A DNA stretch of 64,000 nt, taken from positions 60,491 through 124,490 of the forward strand of contig NZ_CANRMB010000006.1 of assembly GCF_947631635.1 (NCBI RefSeq), written 5' to 3'. This DNA comes from an uncultured Dysosmobacter sp. (GTDB lineage: Bacteria > Bacillota > Clostridia > Oscillospirales > Oscillospiraceae). Below, piece by piece: positions 23,676-31,268 of this stretch. The position numbers were made by a program, and so were the translations under genes. Each line of letters begins with the position of its first letter. The first letter of the stretch is position 1. The notes beneath the pieces were generated by a model. The model was given only the letters and a program-made list of their open reading frames with translations, was not told the DNA's origin and searched no databases.

Positions 23676-24785
23676 ATGACCAGCATCTATTTGATCCGCC
23701 ACGCGGAGGCGGAGGGAAATCTATACCGCATCGCCCAGGGACAGTATGACAGCATTCTCACCGACCGGGGCTGGCGGCAGGTCCGGGCTTTGGAGCGGCG
23801 CTTTGCGGACGTCCACATTGACGCAGTATATTCCAGCGACCTTTACCGCACCTGCGCCACCGCCACCGCCATCTATAAACCCAAGGGGCTGCCCCTGCAC
23901 CGGGTGCCGGGCCTGCGGGAGATCTGCGTGGGCGCCTGGGAACAGCGGACCTGGGGCGATATCTACCGCCAGGACCCGGAACAGATGGAGAACTTCAACC
24001 TCCATCCGGAACGCTGGCAGGTGGACGGCGCGGAGACGCCCCGGCAGGTGCTGGACCGGGCGATGGCAGCTATCCGGGAGATCGCCGCGTCCAACAGCGG
24101 CAGGACCGTGGCGGTGTTTTCCCATGGATACGCCATCCGGCTGGTTCTGGCGGCTTTGCAGGGGTATTCTGTGGACCAGCTGGCCCAGACGCCGGTGGGA
24201 GACAACACCGCCGTCTCCCTGATCGAAGCGGAGGGGGAGAACCTGCGGGTGGTGTTCCGGGACGACAACAGCCATCTGCGGACGCCGGATTTTCTGGCGG
24301 GGGAGACGGTCAAAAAGCGGGCCAACGGATTGGAACCCGGCCTGTATTTCCTGCCCCTGCGGCTGCCGGAGCAGGCGGAGGAGCTGGCGGCGCTGGTATC
24401 TGCCGCATGGGACGCTGCGGGAATGGGACAGGTCTTTGACCGGACGCGCCTGCTGGCGGACGCCGGCCGGCGGTCCACCCTGGTCGGCTATCTGAACGGC
24501 GAGCCGGTGGGACTGGTGCAGCTGGGGCCGGAGAACGGCTGGATCTCCCTGGCCTGCATCCGCCCGGACTGCCGGAAGCGGGGCTTCGGCGTCCAGCTGA
24601 TCGGCCAGGCGGTGCAGCACACCCGTCCCCAGGGCGGGCAGACGCTGCGGATCGCGCTGGCACCGGAGGCGGAAGCGCAGCGGTTTTTCCGGGAGAACGG
24701 CTTTGTCCCCGTGGGAAAGACGGAGACCGGCCGGGAGATTTTGAAAAAGAATGTGGGCTATGACCCGGAGATCCTGGGTCGCTGA
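23676..24785 (+). CDS. Histidine phosphatase - GNAT acetyltransferase fusion
   Basis: Residues 1 to about 200 are a histidine phosphatase (phosphoglycerate-mutase superfamily). IYLIRHAEAEGN holds the catalytic His, VYSSDLYRTCATA the partner Arg, and VAVFSHGYAIRLVL the second His. Residues about 215-369 are a GNAT-type N-acetyltransferase (GRRSTLVGYLNGEPVGLVQL, then CRKRGFGVQLIGQAV for acetyl-CoA binding, then FFRENGFVPVGKTE). The 369-residue fusion is a single ORF. Start ambiguity: ATG 23676 gives the typical phosphatase N-terminus, and ATG 23664 is too close to GGAGG. Substrates are unknown; the phosphatase part resembles alpha-ribazole or phosphoglycerate phosphatases. Confidence 0.82.
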   Translation: MTSIYLIRHAEAEGNLYRIAQGQYDSILTDRGWRQVRALERRFADVHIDAVYSSDLYRTCATATAIYKPKGLPLHRVPGLREICVGAWEQRTWGDIYRQDPEQMENFNLHPERWQVDGAETPRQVLDRAMAAIREIAASNSGRTVAVFSHGYAIRLVLAALQGYSVDQLAQTPVGDNTAVSLIEAEGENLRVVFRDDNSHLRTPDFLAGETVKKRANGLEPGLYFLPLRLPEQAEELAALVSAAWDAAGMGQVFDRTRLLADAGRRSTLVGYLNGEPVGLVQLGPENGWISLACIRPDCRKRGFGVQLIGQAVQHTRPQGGQTLRIALAPEAEAQRFFRENGFVPVGKTETGREILKKNVGYDPEILGR

Positions 24786-24835
24786 GAAATTTTTTTCAGA
24801 AGCCGGTTTGACGACAGGAGCGGACAAAATTACTG

Positions 24836-24865
24836 TTGACAAACCGGACGGGGTTTCCATATAAT
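24836..24865 (+). promoter_or_regulatory. Promoter of the riboswitch-antiporter transcript
   Basis: TTGACA (24836-24841), 18 bp, TATAAT (24860-24865), both perfect hexamers. Transcription should start near 24872, just before the riboswitch. Confidence 0.85.
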
Positions 24866-24884
24866 GTCCTTACTGTACAAGACG

Positions 24885-24982
24885 CTTAAAAGGGAGTAGC
24901 TTACGGATACAAACGTGATGCGGCCCGTCATCTCGGCAGCTTTTACCCTGCCCGGGCACATCGGAAAAGCGAGACTTTTATT
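24885..24982 (+). ncRNA. Manganese riboswitch (yybP-ykoY type)
   Basis: The leader contains AAAAGGGAGTAGC followed by a stem-loop, then CCCGTCATCTCGGC, more helices, and finally GCGAGACTTTT. The first and last segments pair (AAAAG with CTTTT) as helix P1. GGGAGTAGC and GTCATCTCGG match the two conserved metal-binding loops of yybP-ykoY RNAs as I remember them. These RNAs sense Mn2+ and control cation transporters, and a CaCA-type antiporter follows. A covariance-model search would settle it. Confidence 0.75.
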
Positions 24983-25044
24983 GCGTACGGACCACCGGGA
25001 GAATCGGCCTGTTTCCGTGCGCGGTAGAAGTCTCGTTGATTTTT
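24970..25044 (+). terminator. Riboswitch-controlled terminator
   Basis: A long imperfect hairpin (24970-24991 with 25014-25035) starts CGAGACTT and ends AAGTCTCG, followed by TTGATTTTT. Its 5' arm includes GAGACTTTT, the 3' strand of aptamer helix P1, so aptamer and terminator exclude each other. Ligand binding should favour read-through (ON switch). Confidence 0.75.
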
Positions 25045-25064
25045 GAAAAGGGCGGTTGTGTGTT

Positions 25065-26021
25065 ATGAGTATTTGGATCACGGTATTGCTGTTCCTGGTG
25101 GGATTGCTGCTGATCGTCAAGGGCGGCGACTGGTTTTTGGACGGCGCCGTGTGGATCGCGGAGGCCACCGGTGTGCCCCGGTTCATCATCGGCGCCACCA
25201 TCGTGTCCCTGGCCACCACCCTGCCGGAGCTGACGGTGTCCGTCACCGGCGTGCTGCAAAATGAGGTGGATCTGGCGGTGGGCAACGCGGTGGGGTCCGT
25301 CACCGCCAACCTGGGATTGATCCTGGGCATCTCCGTGTTTTGCATCCCCTCGGCGATAAGCAAAAAGCAGTTCAATTTCAAGGCGGTCCTCATGGTGTCC
25401 GGCGCGGTGCTGCTGCTGGTGCTGTGCAGGAACGGCGTGCTGTCCTTCCTGCCCAGTCTGCTGCTGTTTGCGGTATTTATCGCCTATCTTGGCAACAACA
25501 TCCTGGATGCCAAAGCCAGTATGCAGGAGAGCCGGAGCGAACATCTGGAACGGCGCACCACCTCCCACCGCCAGATGGTCATGAAGCTGGGCATGTTCGC
25601 CATCGGCATCGCCGCCATTGTCATTGGCTCCCGTCTGTTGATCGACTACGGCAGCGAACTGGCGCTGCTGCTGGGCGTGCCCGCCAGCATCATCGGCGTG
25701 ACCATGGTGGCCATCGGCACGTCCCTGCCGGAGCTGGTGACGACCCTGACCGCCATAGCGAAAAAAGAGGCCTCCATGTCCGTGGGCAATATCATCGGCG
25801 CCAACGTCATCGATCTGACCATGATCCTGCCCATCTGCTCCGCCGTGTCCGGCGGACGGCTGACCATCGGCGGCCAGACCACGGCGCTGGACCTGCCCGC
25901 CTGCCTGCTGCTGTGCTGCGTGGCGGTGGTGCCGCCCCTGTTCAAGGGGAAGTTCTACCGCTGGCAGGGCGTGGTGATGCTGGGCCTGTACGCGGCTTAC
26001 GTGGTGAAGCTGGTGGCCTGA
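25065..26021 (+). CDS. Calcium/sodium antiporter family protein (CaCA, YrbG-like)
   Basis: This 318-residue membrane protein has about ten helices in two inverted repeats, each with the CaCA alpha-motif: GATIVSLATTLPELTVS in the first and GVTMVAIGTSLPELVTT in the second, plus VGNAVGS and VGNIIGAN. The family exchanges Ca2+ or related divalent cations for Na+ or H+. Behind a manganese riboswitch its real job is probably Mn2+ export or homeostasis. The start is ATG 25065, with AAGGGCGG about 9 bases upstream; GTG at 25056 is a less likely alternative. Confidence 0.88.
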   Translation: MSIWITVLLFLVGLLLIVKGGDWFLDGAVWIAEATGVPRFIIGATIVSLATTLPELTVSVTGVLQNEVDLAVGNAVGSVTANLGLILGISVFCIPSAISKKQFNFKAVLMVSGAVLLLVLCRNGVLSFLPSLLLFAVFIAYLGNNILDAKASMQESRSEHLERRTTSHRQMVMKLGMFAIGIAAIVIGSRLLIDYGSELALLLGVPASIIGVTMVAIGTSLPELVTTLTAIAKKEASMSVGNIIGANVIDLTMILPICSAVSGGRLTIGGQTTALDLPACLLLCCVAVVPPLFKGKFYRWQGVVMLGLYAAYVVKLVA

Positions 26022-26040
26022 CAGGGCAGAAAAACGAAAA

Positions 26041-26070
26041 ACGCCTGGGGCGATGCCTCAGGCGTTTTTT
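26041..26070 (+). terminator. Terminator of the antiporter gene
   Basis: ACGCCTGGGG (26041-26050) pairs with CCTCAGGCGT (26056-26065, one G-T pair), followed by T5 and preceded by AAAA. Confidence 0.85.
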
Positions 26071-26112
26071 AGCGTCCGGTTTTCAAAAACAGTATTTTAT
26101 TTTGGTTAGTAC

Positions 26113-26141
26113 TTGACAATACATAGTAGTTGGTATAAGAT
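26113..26141 (+). promoter_or_regulatory. Promoter of padR operon
   Basis: TTGACA (26113-26118) with TAAGAT 17 bp downstream (or TATAAG at 15 bp). The AT-rich ACAATACATAGTAGTTGGTA between could hold a PadR operator, but no clean palindrome is visible. Confidence 0.55.
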
Positions 26142-26162
26142 AAGAGTCAAAGGAGAGATGTT

Positions 26163-26480
26163 ATGAACGCGCAGTTCAAAAAAGGCGTGCTGGAGCTGAT
26201 CGTTCTGGAGTCCGTGCGGAAGCGGGACATGTACGGCTACGAGCTGGTGGCCGAGGTGTCCAAGGTGGTGGACGTCAACGAGGGGACCATTTACCCCCTG
26301 CTCAAACGGCTGACCAATGAGCGCTATTTCGAGACATACCTCCGGGAGTCCACAGAGGGACCGCCCCGGAAGTACTATCATCTCACCGCCGCAGGCGTGC
26401 TGTACCGGGACCAGCTGGAGGCGGAGTGGGACCTGTTCCAGCAGCAGGTGAATCGGTTTCTAAAGGAGCAAAGATCATGA
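26163..26480 (+). CDS. PadR family transcriptional regulator
   Basis: This 105-residue winged-helix protein has the PadR core: FKKGVLELIVLESV, RDMYGYELVAEVSKV, NEGTIYPLLKRLTNERYFET and PPRKYYHLTAAG, with a short C-terminal dimerisation helix. AGGAGAG precedes the ATG. It overlaps the next gene by ATGA. PadR regulators upstream of DUF1700 genes form a common clostridial module that usually represses itself and responds to envelope or drug stress; the signal is unknown. Confidence 0.9.
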   Translation: MNAQFKKGVLELIVLESVRKRDMYGYELVAEVSKVVDVNEGTIYPLLKRLTNERYFETYLRESTEGPPRKYYHLTAAGVLYRDQLEAEWDLFQQQVNRFLKEQRS

Positions 26481-27424
26481 AAAACAAGGAATCGTTTTTG
26501 AAGGAGCTGCAAGACCGTCTCTCCGTCCTGGAGGAGGCGGAGCAGCAGGATATTCTGGCGGAGTACGCCCAGCACATCGACCTGCGGGTGGCAGGGGGCC
26601 TGACGGAGGAGGCGGCCATCCGGGATTTTGGCGACATTGACCAGCTGACGGCGGAGATCTTGAGCGCCTATCATGTGAAGCCTACCTATCAGGCGCCCAA
26701 GGGGAAAAGGCGGATTCCGAATCCCTGGCCCGCCATCCGCCGGGGGACGGCCAAGGCGGGCGGCTTTTTCCGGCGGCTGGGCAGCGGGATCGCGGGCGGC
26801 TTTGGAAAGCTTTGGGGGACCCTGAAGGCTTGGAAGGCAAGACTCGAGGAGCGTCTGGGTCTGAGCAGGGACTTCTTTGAAGCGGCGGAGACGGAGGCGG
26901 AGAAAGATGCCCCAGAGACTGCGGAGAGCGCGGCAGTGGTGGAGTGCGCGGCGGAGGAAATACCTCCGTATCCCGGGGAAGAGACAGAAAACAAGGAGGC
27001 GGTGGAGCCTGTGAACGAGAAAAAAGAGACCGCATGGACCGCTGTAGGCGGCTTTTTCCGGCGGCTGGGCCATGGCCTGTGGCAGCTTTGCCGGGGCGCG
27101 GCATGGCTGGCGTGGAACCTGTTTTTGCTGCTGTGCGCCCTGCCCTTCGTGGGGCTGGGGCTGCTGGCGCTGATGTGCCTGGGAGCCCTGATAGTGCTGC
27201 TGACCCAGGGGTATCCCCTGACAGGCGTGACCCTGTGCTGCCTAGGCGGCGCGGCCTGCTGCGTGGGCATTCTGGGCCTCGGCAGCGGCCTGATCTGGCA
27301 CCGGGCCAGACCAGCGGCGCAGGCGGCTGGGACCGTTTTTGAGGCGGAACCGGTGACCGCGCTGGTCCGTGAGACCGTGATGGAAGTGGAGAGAGACGAG
27401 GTGACGGAAGATGATGCGGAATAA
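26477..27424 (+). CDS. DUF1700/HAAS-domain membrane protein
   Basis: This 315-residue protein has a cytoplasmic HAAS/DUF1700 domain (residues 1-70, FLKELQDRLSVLEEAEQQDI with the repeated EEAAIRDFGDIDQLTAEIL), a basic and acidic linker with two copies of GGFFRRLG, and three C-terminal membrane helices (about residues 205-275). DUF1700 proteins pair with PadR regulators and are thought to link the regulator to the membrane. The ATGA overlap with padR shows translational coupling. The linker between domain and membrane is unusually long. Confidence 0.82.
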   Translation: MKNKESFLKELQDRLSVLEEAEQQDILAEYAQHIDLRVAGGLTEEAAIRDFGDIDQLTAEILSAYHVKPTYQAPKGKRRIPNPWPAIRRGTAKAGGFFRRLGSGIAGGFGKLWGTLKAWKARLEERLGLSRDFFEAAETEAEKDAPETAESAAVVECAAEEIPPYPGEETENKEAVEPVNEKKETAWTAVGGFFRRLGHGLWQLCRGAAWLAWNLFLLLCALPFVGLGLLALMCLGALIVLLTQGYPLTGVTLCCLGGAACCVGILGLGSGLIWHRARPAAQAAGTVFEAEPVTALVRETVMEVERDEVTEDDAE

Positions 27425-27944
27425 AAAGACCTTCCGCCTGACAATGCTGGGCATCCTGTGCGGGGGCCTGCTGCTGGTGGGCGTGGGCGCGGGGGTGGCC
27501 TTTGCGGAGTATTCCACCTTTACCTATGCCGGAGAGCGGGTGCCGGAGCAGGCCCAGCTCCAGAGTGCAAGCTTCACCGCGCAGGTGGACCCGGAGGCAC
27601 AGCAGATCGTGATCGGCGGCTATGGCACCGGCCTCTATCAGTTGGAGGAGACCGCCAGGATCGAGACCAGCGAGGACCTGGAGCCGGGAACGCTCCAGTT
27701 TGATTTCCAGTACCGGTCCATAGGCCCCAAGCTCGATCTCTCCTGGGACAGGGAGCCTCTGGGAGACTCGATCCGCCTGTACTGGTACAATAATGAGAGT
27801 GAGTTGAATCTGCTGCTGTCCTGCAAGGATCAGCTCCTGGCGGATATCAGGGACCATCAGATCGGTGATTATGCGGCGGTCCAGTTGACGGACGCGGTCA
27901 TCACCGTCAACCCCGCCGGCGCGGAGAAGATCCTATTTGACTGA
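27411..27944 (+). CDS. Uncharacterised membrane-anchored protein
   Basis: This 177-residue protein has one N-terminal membrane or signal segment (LTMLGILCGGLLLVGVGAGV, ending AFA) followed by an extracytoplasmic beta-rich domain. It overlaps the DUF1700 gene by 14 bp and ends the operon. DUF1700 operons often end in an exported DUF4097-like protein, and this may be a short relative, but I cannot assign a family. Confidence 0.7.
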   Translation: MMRNKKTFRLTMLGILCGGLLLVGVGAGVAFAEYSTFTYAGERVPEQAQLQSASFTAQVDPEAQQIVIGGYGTGLYQLEETARIETSEDLEPGTLQFDFQYRSIGPKLDLSWDREPLGDSIRLYWYNNESELNLLLSCKDQLLADIRDHQIGDYAAVQLTDAVITVNPAGAEKILFD

Positions 27945-27952
27945 ACACACCA

Positions 27953-27982
27953 AAAGGACTTCCACTTCCGTGGAAGTCCTTT
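27953..27982 (+). terminator. Terminator of the padR operon
   Basis: AAAGGACTTCCAC (27953-27965) pairs perfectly with 27970-27982 around TTCC. It ends in TTT and CTTA. Confidence 0.85.
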
Positions 27983-28012
27983 CTTACGCCTCTTTTCGGG
28001 CGATATAGTCAA

Positions 28013-28178
28013 TTAACTTGAAAAATAGCAAAGCTGTTTTTCAAGCGGGCAATGCCCGACCTGCGCGAAGCGCACGGTTAATGACTATGAAATCCAAATC
28101 AAGGCCGCTTTTGCGGCCTGTCACAGCGCATGTGCGCTGTGACACTTGAAAAGTGGTAAAACCACTTTTCAAGTTATT
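28013..28178 (-). repeat. Composite hairpin repeat, copy A
   Basis: About 165 bp made of six consecutive hairpins: 28017-28045, 28046-28058, 28062-28074, 28103-28118, 28119-28144 (12-bp stem) and 28144-28174 (14-bp stem, ACTTGAAAAGTGGT). Read on the minus strand it begins ATAACTTGAAAAGTGG, which also supplies the TAA stop of the Nudix gene. A related element in opposite orientation is at 37241-37367. Confidence 0.7.
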
Positions 28179-28776
28179 TGATTATATCCGCCGCGATGCG
28201 GGCGGTCATGCCCCAGATGACATGGCCCTGATAGTGCCACACCGGCACCTCCACCTGTCCCCTGGCCCAGGGGTAGGTCCGTGGGATCCCGACGGACTCA
28301 TAGGGGAATGACTCCGGCACTCTGGGGAGAAGAGCGTATTGGTGCCGCTCCGGCTCCGTGGCCTGAAAGAAGGACAGGGGCACGGTAAAAACTTCCGCTA
28401 CCTCGGCGGGGGAGGGCCGCAGGCCGGCAAAGCCCCGGGCGGAGACCAGGCCCAGCACGGGCCGCAGCAAAAAGCCCTTTTGGTTGCAGATGAAATCCGG
28501 CGTGCCCAGAAGCGTCACCGTCTCCGGCGGGATGGACAGCTCCTCCCAGGTCTCCCGCAGGGCGCAGTCCTCCACAGACTCCCCGGGTTCCATCCTGCCG
28601 CCGGGAAAGCACACCTCGCCGCCCTGGCTGACGCCGGCGGACCGGACCTCGAACAGCAGGTGCAGGCCGTCCGGCTGCTCCACCAAGGGGCAGAGCACCG
28701 CATAGCTGTGCCGGGCGCCCAAAAGCCCCGGCTCATGGCCGCCGTACCGGCGGCGCAGCATCTCCAGCTCCCCCAT
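28174..28776 (-). CDS. Nudix hydrolase, CoA pyrophosphatase type
   Basis: This 200-residue protein has a Nudix box within GGRMEPGESVEDCALRETWE followed by ELS, where the usual final Gly is Ser. The preceding GEVCFPGG is typical of the CoA pyrophosphatase (NudL/YeaB) group, which splits CoA into 4'-phosphopantetheine and 3',5'-ADP. The ATG at 28776 shares one base with the stop of the upstream lipid kinase gene (TGATG), so the two are coupled. Its stop codon lies inside the composite hairpin repeat. Confidence 0.87.
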   Translation of the reverse strand: MGELEMLRRRYGGHEPGLLGARHSYAVLCPLVEQPDGLHLLFEVRSAGVSQGGEVCFPGGRMEPGESVEDCALRETWEELSIPPETVTLLGTPDFICNQKGFLLRPVLGLVSARGFAGLRPSPAEVAEVFTVPLSFFQATEPERHQYALLPRVPESFPYESVGIPRTYPWARGQVEVPVWHYQGHVIWGMTARIAADIIK

Positions 28777-29663
28777 CACAGCAGCACGGTCAGGGCCTGG
28801 CGGCAGTTCTGGATCTCCACCACCGGCAGGCTGGGGGCGTATTCGCCGTCCAGGGACCAGGGAAGGGTCTCTCCGGTCTCCAAATGGATGGCGGAGACGT
28901 GGCGGAACACAAGGCCCTCCCGGTCATACTGCTGGTTCAGCAGAGCCAGCACCAGATTCTGGAGGTCCAGGGCGGTCTTGGGATTGGGGATCAGCAGCAT
29001 CTCGAACTTGCCGTCATCCAGCACCACCCGTTCGGGGTCCAGCTTCATCAATCCGCCGATGGACGTGGAGTTGCACACAGCGCCGAAGAGGTAGTCCCCA
29101 TCCAGCACCTCTCCGTCGGCGGTGAGGCGGATGCGGTACGGCCGCAGGGTGTCCAGGTCCTTCATGCCCTCCAAAATATAGGCGAAGTGGCCCAGGGCGT
29201 TTTTGGCGCTCTGGGGAGCGGAGTAGGAGCTTTTGGTAAACGCGCCGAAGGACGCCACATAGACGAAGCTCCGGTCGTTCCAGCGGCCGATGTCCAGCTG
29301 CCGGGGCGCATGGGCCGCCAGTGCCTCGGCGGCCACGGCGGGCTTTCCGGAGACATGGAGGCTGGCGGCAAAGTCATTGGTGCTGCCCTGGGGGAGATAG
29401 CCCAGCGGGGGCCGCTTTTCCAGCCGCATCAGACCGGAGATGACCTCGTTCAGCGTGCCGTCGCCGCCCACCGCCACCACCACGTCGTACGCGCTGCCCT
29501 CCCGGGCCGCGATCTCCGCGGCGTCTCCGGCGGCGGCCGTCTGGCGGATGGAGAGCAGATAGCCGGCCTGGGAGAGAATGGCCGCCGCGTCGAACAGCGG
29601 CCCGCGGGATTTGTTCCGGCCCGCCCGGGGGTTGACGATCATCAGAAGTTTTCGATGTTCCAT
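28776..29663 (-). CDS. Diacylglycerol kinase family lipid kinase (YegS/BmrU-like)
   Basis: This 295-residue protein has an N-terminal catalytic domain with IVNPRAGRNKS and the ATP-binding VAVGGDGTLNEVISG, then LPQGSTNDFA. A C-terminal beta domain has the metal- and substrate-binding LDDGKFEMLL and SLDGEY. It phosphorylates diacylglycerol or a related lipid at the membrane, recycling it into phospholipid synthesis. The 3' end overlaps the Nudix gene by one base. Confidence 0.9.
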   Translation of the reverse strand: MEHRKLLMIVNPRAGRNKSRGPLFDAAAILSQAGYLLSIRQTAAAGDAAEIAAREGSAYDVVVAVGGDGTLNEVISGLMRLEKRPPLGYLPQGSTNDFAASLHVSGKPAVAAEALAAHAPRQLDIGRWNDRSFVYVASFGAFTKSSYSAPQSAKNALGHFAYILEGMKDLDTLRPYRIRLTADGEVLDGDYLFGAVCNSTSIGGLMKLDPERVVLDDGKFEMLLIPNPKTALDLQNLVLALLNQQYDREGLVFRHVSAIHLETGETLPWSLDGEYAPSLPVVEIQNCRQALTVLL

Positions 29664-29797
29664 AAGCAGATGCCTCCTGATCGAAAGGACAAAAACATGG
29701 GATTAAAAGCGTGTAAAAAATAGTATATCACGGCAAAATGAGGATTGCAATTCCAAGGTGCGGCATGTAGAATGGAACCCAGAGGGGAGGACGGTCG

Positions 29798-31054
29798 ATG
29801 AAACGCGAAAACAAGTATATCAGGCAGGGCCTGCTGGTATTTGCCACGGTCTGCGCCATCCTCCTGTTTTATGACACCCTCTTTGGGCGGCATATGATCC
29901 TGCGGTTCGGGCGGCAGCTGCTGTCCGCGCTGGAGCCGGTCCTCTGCGGCGCGTTCATCGCCTATCTGCTGGCGCCGATGGTGAACTTTTTTGAGGGCAG
30001 CCTGTTTGCCGCGCCCATGAAAAAGGCCCGGGAAGAGGGACGGATGACATCCGTGGGTGTCCGGACGGTGAGCCTGCTGATGACCTGGGCAGTCATCTGC
30101 GTGCTGTTCTATCTGCTGGCCTCCGTGCTGCTGCCGGAGCTGTATAAAAGCGTTCTCCAGCTGGTCAGCAATGTGGAGAACTATTACAACGTCATCAGCG
30201 GCTGGGTGGAGCGCCTGCTGGAGAGCAACCCGGCGGTGGAGACCTGGGTGGCGGGCCAGATGGATACCGCCTACGAAAAGGCCACCACCTGGCTGGAAAA
30301 GGAGGCCCTTCCCCAGGCCCAGACCGTGATGATCGTGGCCGCCGGCGGCGTCATGAGCATCGTGAATTTCCTGAAAACCATGCTGGTGGGCATCATCGTG
30401 TCCATCTACCTGCTGGCCACCAAGGAGCGCTGCGCCGCCCACGCCCGCAAGATGGCGTACAGCCTGTTTTCGAAGAGGGACATCCATTGGGTGCTGCGGG
30501 GCGCCCACAAGGTGGACGACATCTTCTCCGGCTTCGTCCGGGGCAAGCTGCTGGACTCCCTGATCATCGGCATCCTGTGCTTTGTCGGCTGTTCCGTTCT
30601 GGATTTCCCCTACACGCCGCTGGTGTCCGTCATCGTGGGCGTCACCAATGTCATCCCCTTCTTCGGCCCCTTCCTGGGGGCCATCCCCAGCACCTTCCTG
30701 ATCCTGCTGGCCTCGCCCATGAAGGCGCTGTACTTTGTGATCTTCGTCCTGTTTTTGCAGCAGCTGGACGGCAACATCATCGGCCCCAAGATCCTGGGGG
30801 ACAAGACGGGACTGCCCAGCCTGTGGGTCATCATCGCCATTCTGGTGGGCGGGAGCTTCTTCGGCCTGCCGGGCATGTTTTTCGGCGTGCCGGTGTGCGC
30901 CTGCCTGTACAGCGCGGCGGCCTTCTGGATGGAGTACCGCCTGCGGAAAAAAGAGCTGCCCCTGGGGACAGACGCCTATGCCAGGGATGTGCCGGAGGCC
31001 GCGGCAGAGGCGGCGGAGCCGCCCGCAGATCCTGCCGGGGGCAAAAAAAGCTGA
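29798..31054 (+). CDS. AI-2E family transporter
   Basis: This 418-residue membrane protein has about eight helices, with the usual early pair (GLLVFATVCAILLFYDTLF, CGAFIAYLLAPMVNFFEGSL), a large periplasm-facing middle domain, and the conserved PYTPLVSVIVGVTNVIPFFG, FLQQLDGNIIGPKILGD and LPGMFFGVPVCACLY. The family (PF01594) includes the AI-2 exporter TqsA and Na+/H+ antiporters, so the substrate is open. GAGGGGAGG precedes the ATG. It is divergent from the lipid kinase gene; the 134-bp gap between shows no clear promoter. Confidence 0.9.
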   Translation: MKRENKYIRQGLLVFATVCAILLFYDTLFGRHMILRFGRQLLSALEPVLCGAFIAYLLAPMVNFFEGSLFAAPMKKAREEGRMTSVGVRTVSLLMTWAVICVLFYLLASVLLPELYKSVLQLVSNVENYYNVISGWVERLLESNPAVETWVAGQMDTAYEKATTWLEKEALPQAQTVMIVAAGGVMSIVNFLKTMLVGIIVSIYLLATKERCAAHARKMAYSLFSKRDIHWVLRGAHKVDDIFSGFVRGKLLDSLIIGILCFVGCSVLDFPYTPLVSVIVGVTNVIPFFGPFLGAIPSTFLILLASPMKALYFVIFVLFLQQLDGNIIGPKILGDKTGLPSLWVIIAILVGGSFFGLPGMFFGVPVCACLYSAAAFWMEYRLRKKELPLGTDAYARDVPEAAAEAAEPPADPAGGKKS

Positions 31055-31062
31055 AAAAAGGC

Positions 31063-31268
31063 TTGCAATCACGGCGGATATCGTGTACAATACGGCCTTG
31101 CAGGGTGTTCGTTACAAAAATAACGACCAGTTTGCAGGGCTGTATTCATTCCGCCGCGCTGTTCACGCGGGGCGGCGGCCTACAATTGAATAGAGCCGAA
31201 TCATTTCTGTCAGGGCGAACAGCCCAACACTGACCCAAAGCGGCAGTGATGTAAAGGAGAAGAATGAC
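31063..31268 (+). promoter_or_regulatory. Promoter and structured leader of the ABC importer operon
   Basis: TTGCAA (31063-31068), 17 bp, TACAAT (31086-31091). A leader of about 170 nt follows with small hairpins (CGTTACAAAAATAACG near 31110, and a GC-rich one near 31150-31180). AAAGGAG precedes the ATG. No known riboswitch was recognised. Confidence 0.6.

Noticed and set aside
28013..28178. Considered as a CRISPR array or tRNA-like cluster
   Set aside because: The units are different hairpins, not regularly spaced identical repeats with spacers, and show no tRNA features.
29642..31090. A 482-codon minus-strand open frame
   Set aside because: Antisense to the AI-2E family gene, with shadow-type composition.
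31098..31268. Possible riboswitch in the leader of the ABC importer operon
   Set aside because: Hairpins are present but no conserved riboswitch core was recognised and no terminator precedes the gene.
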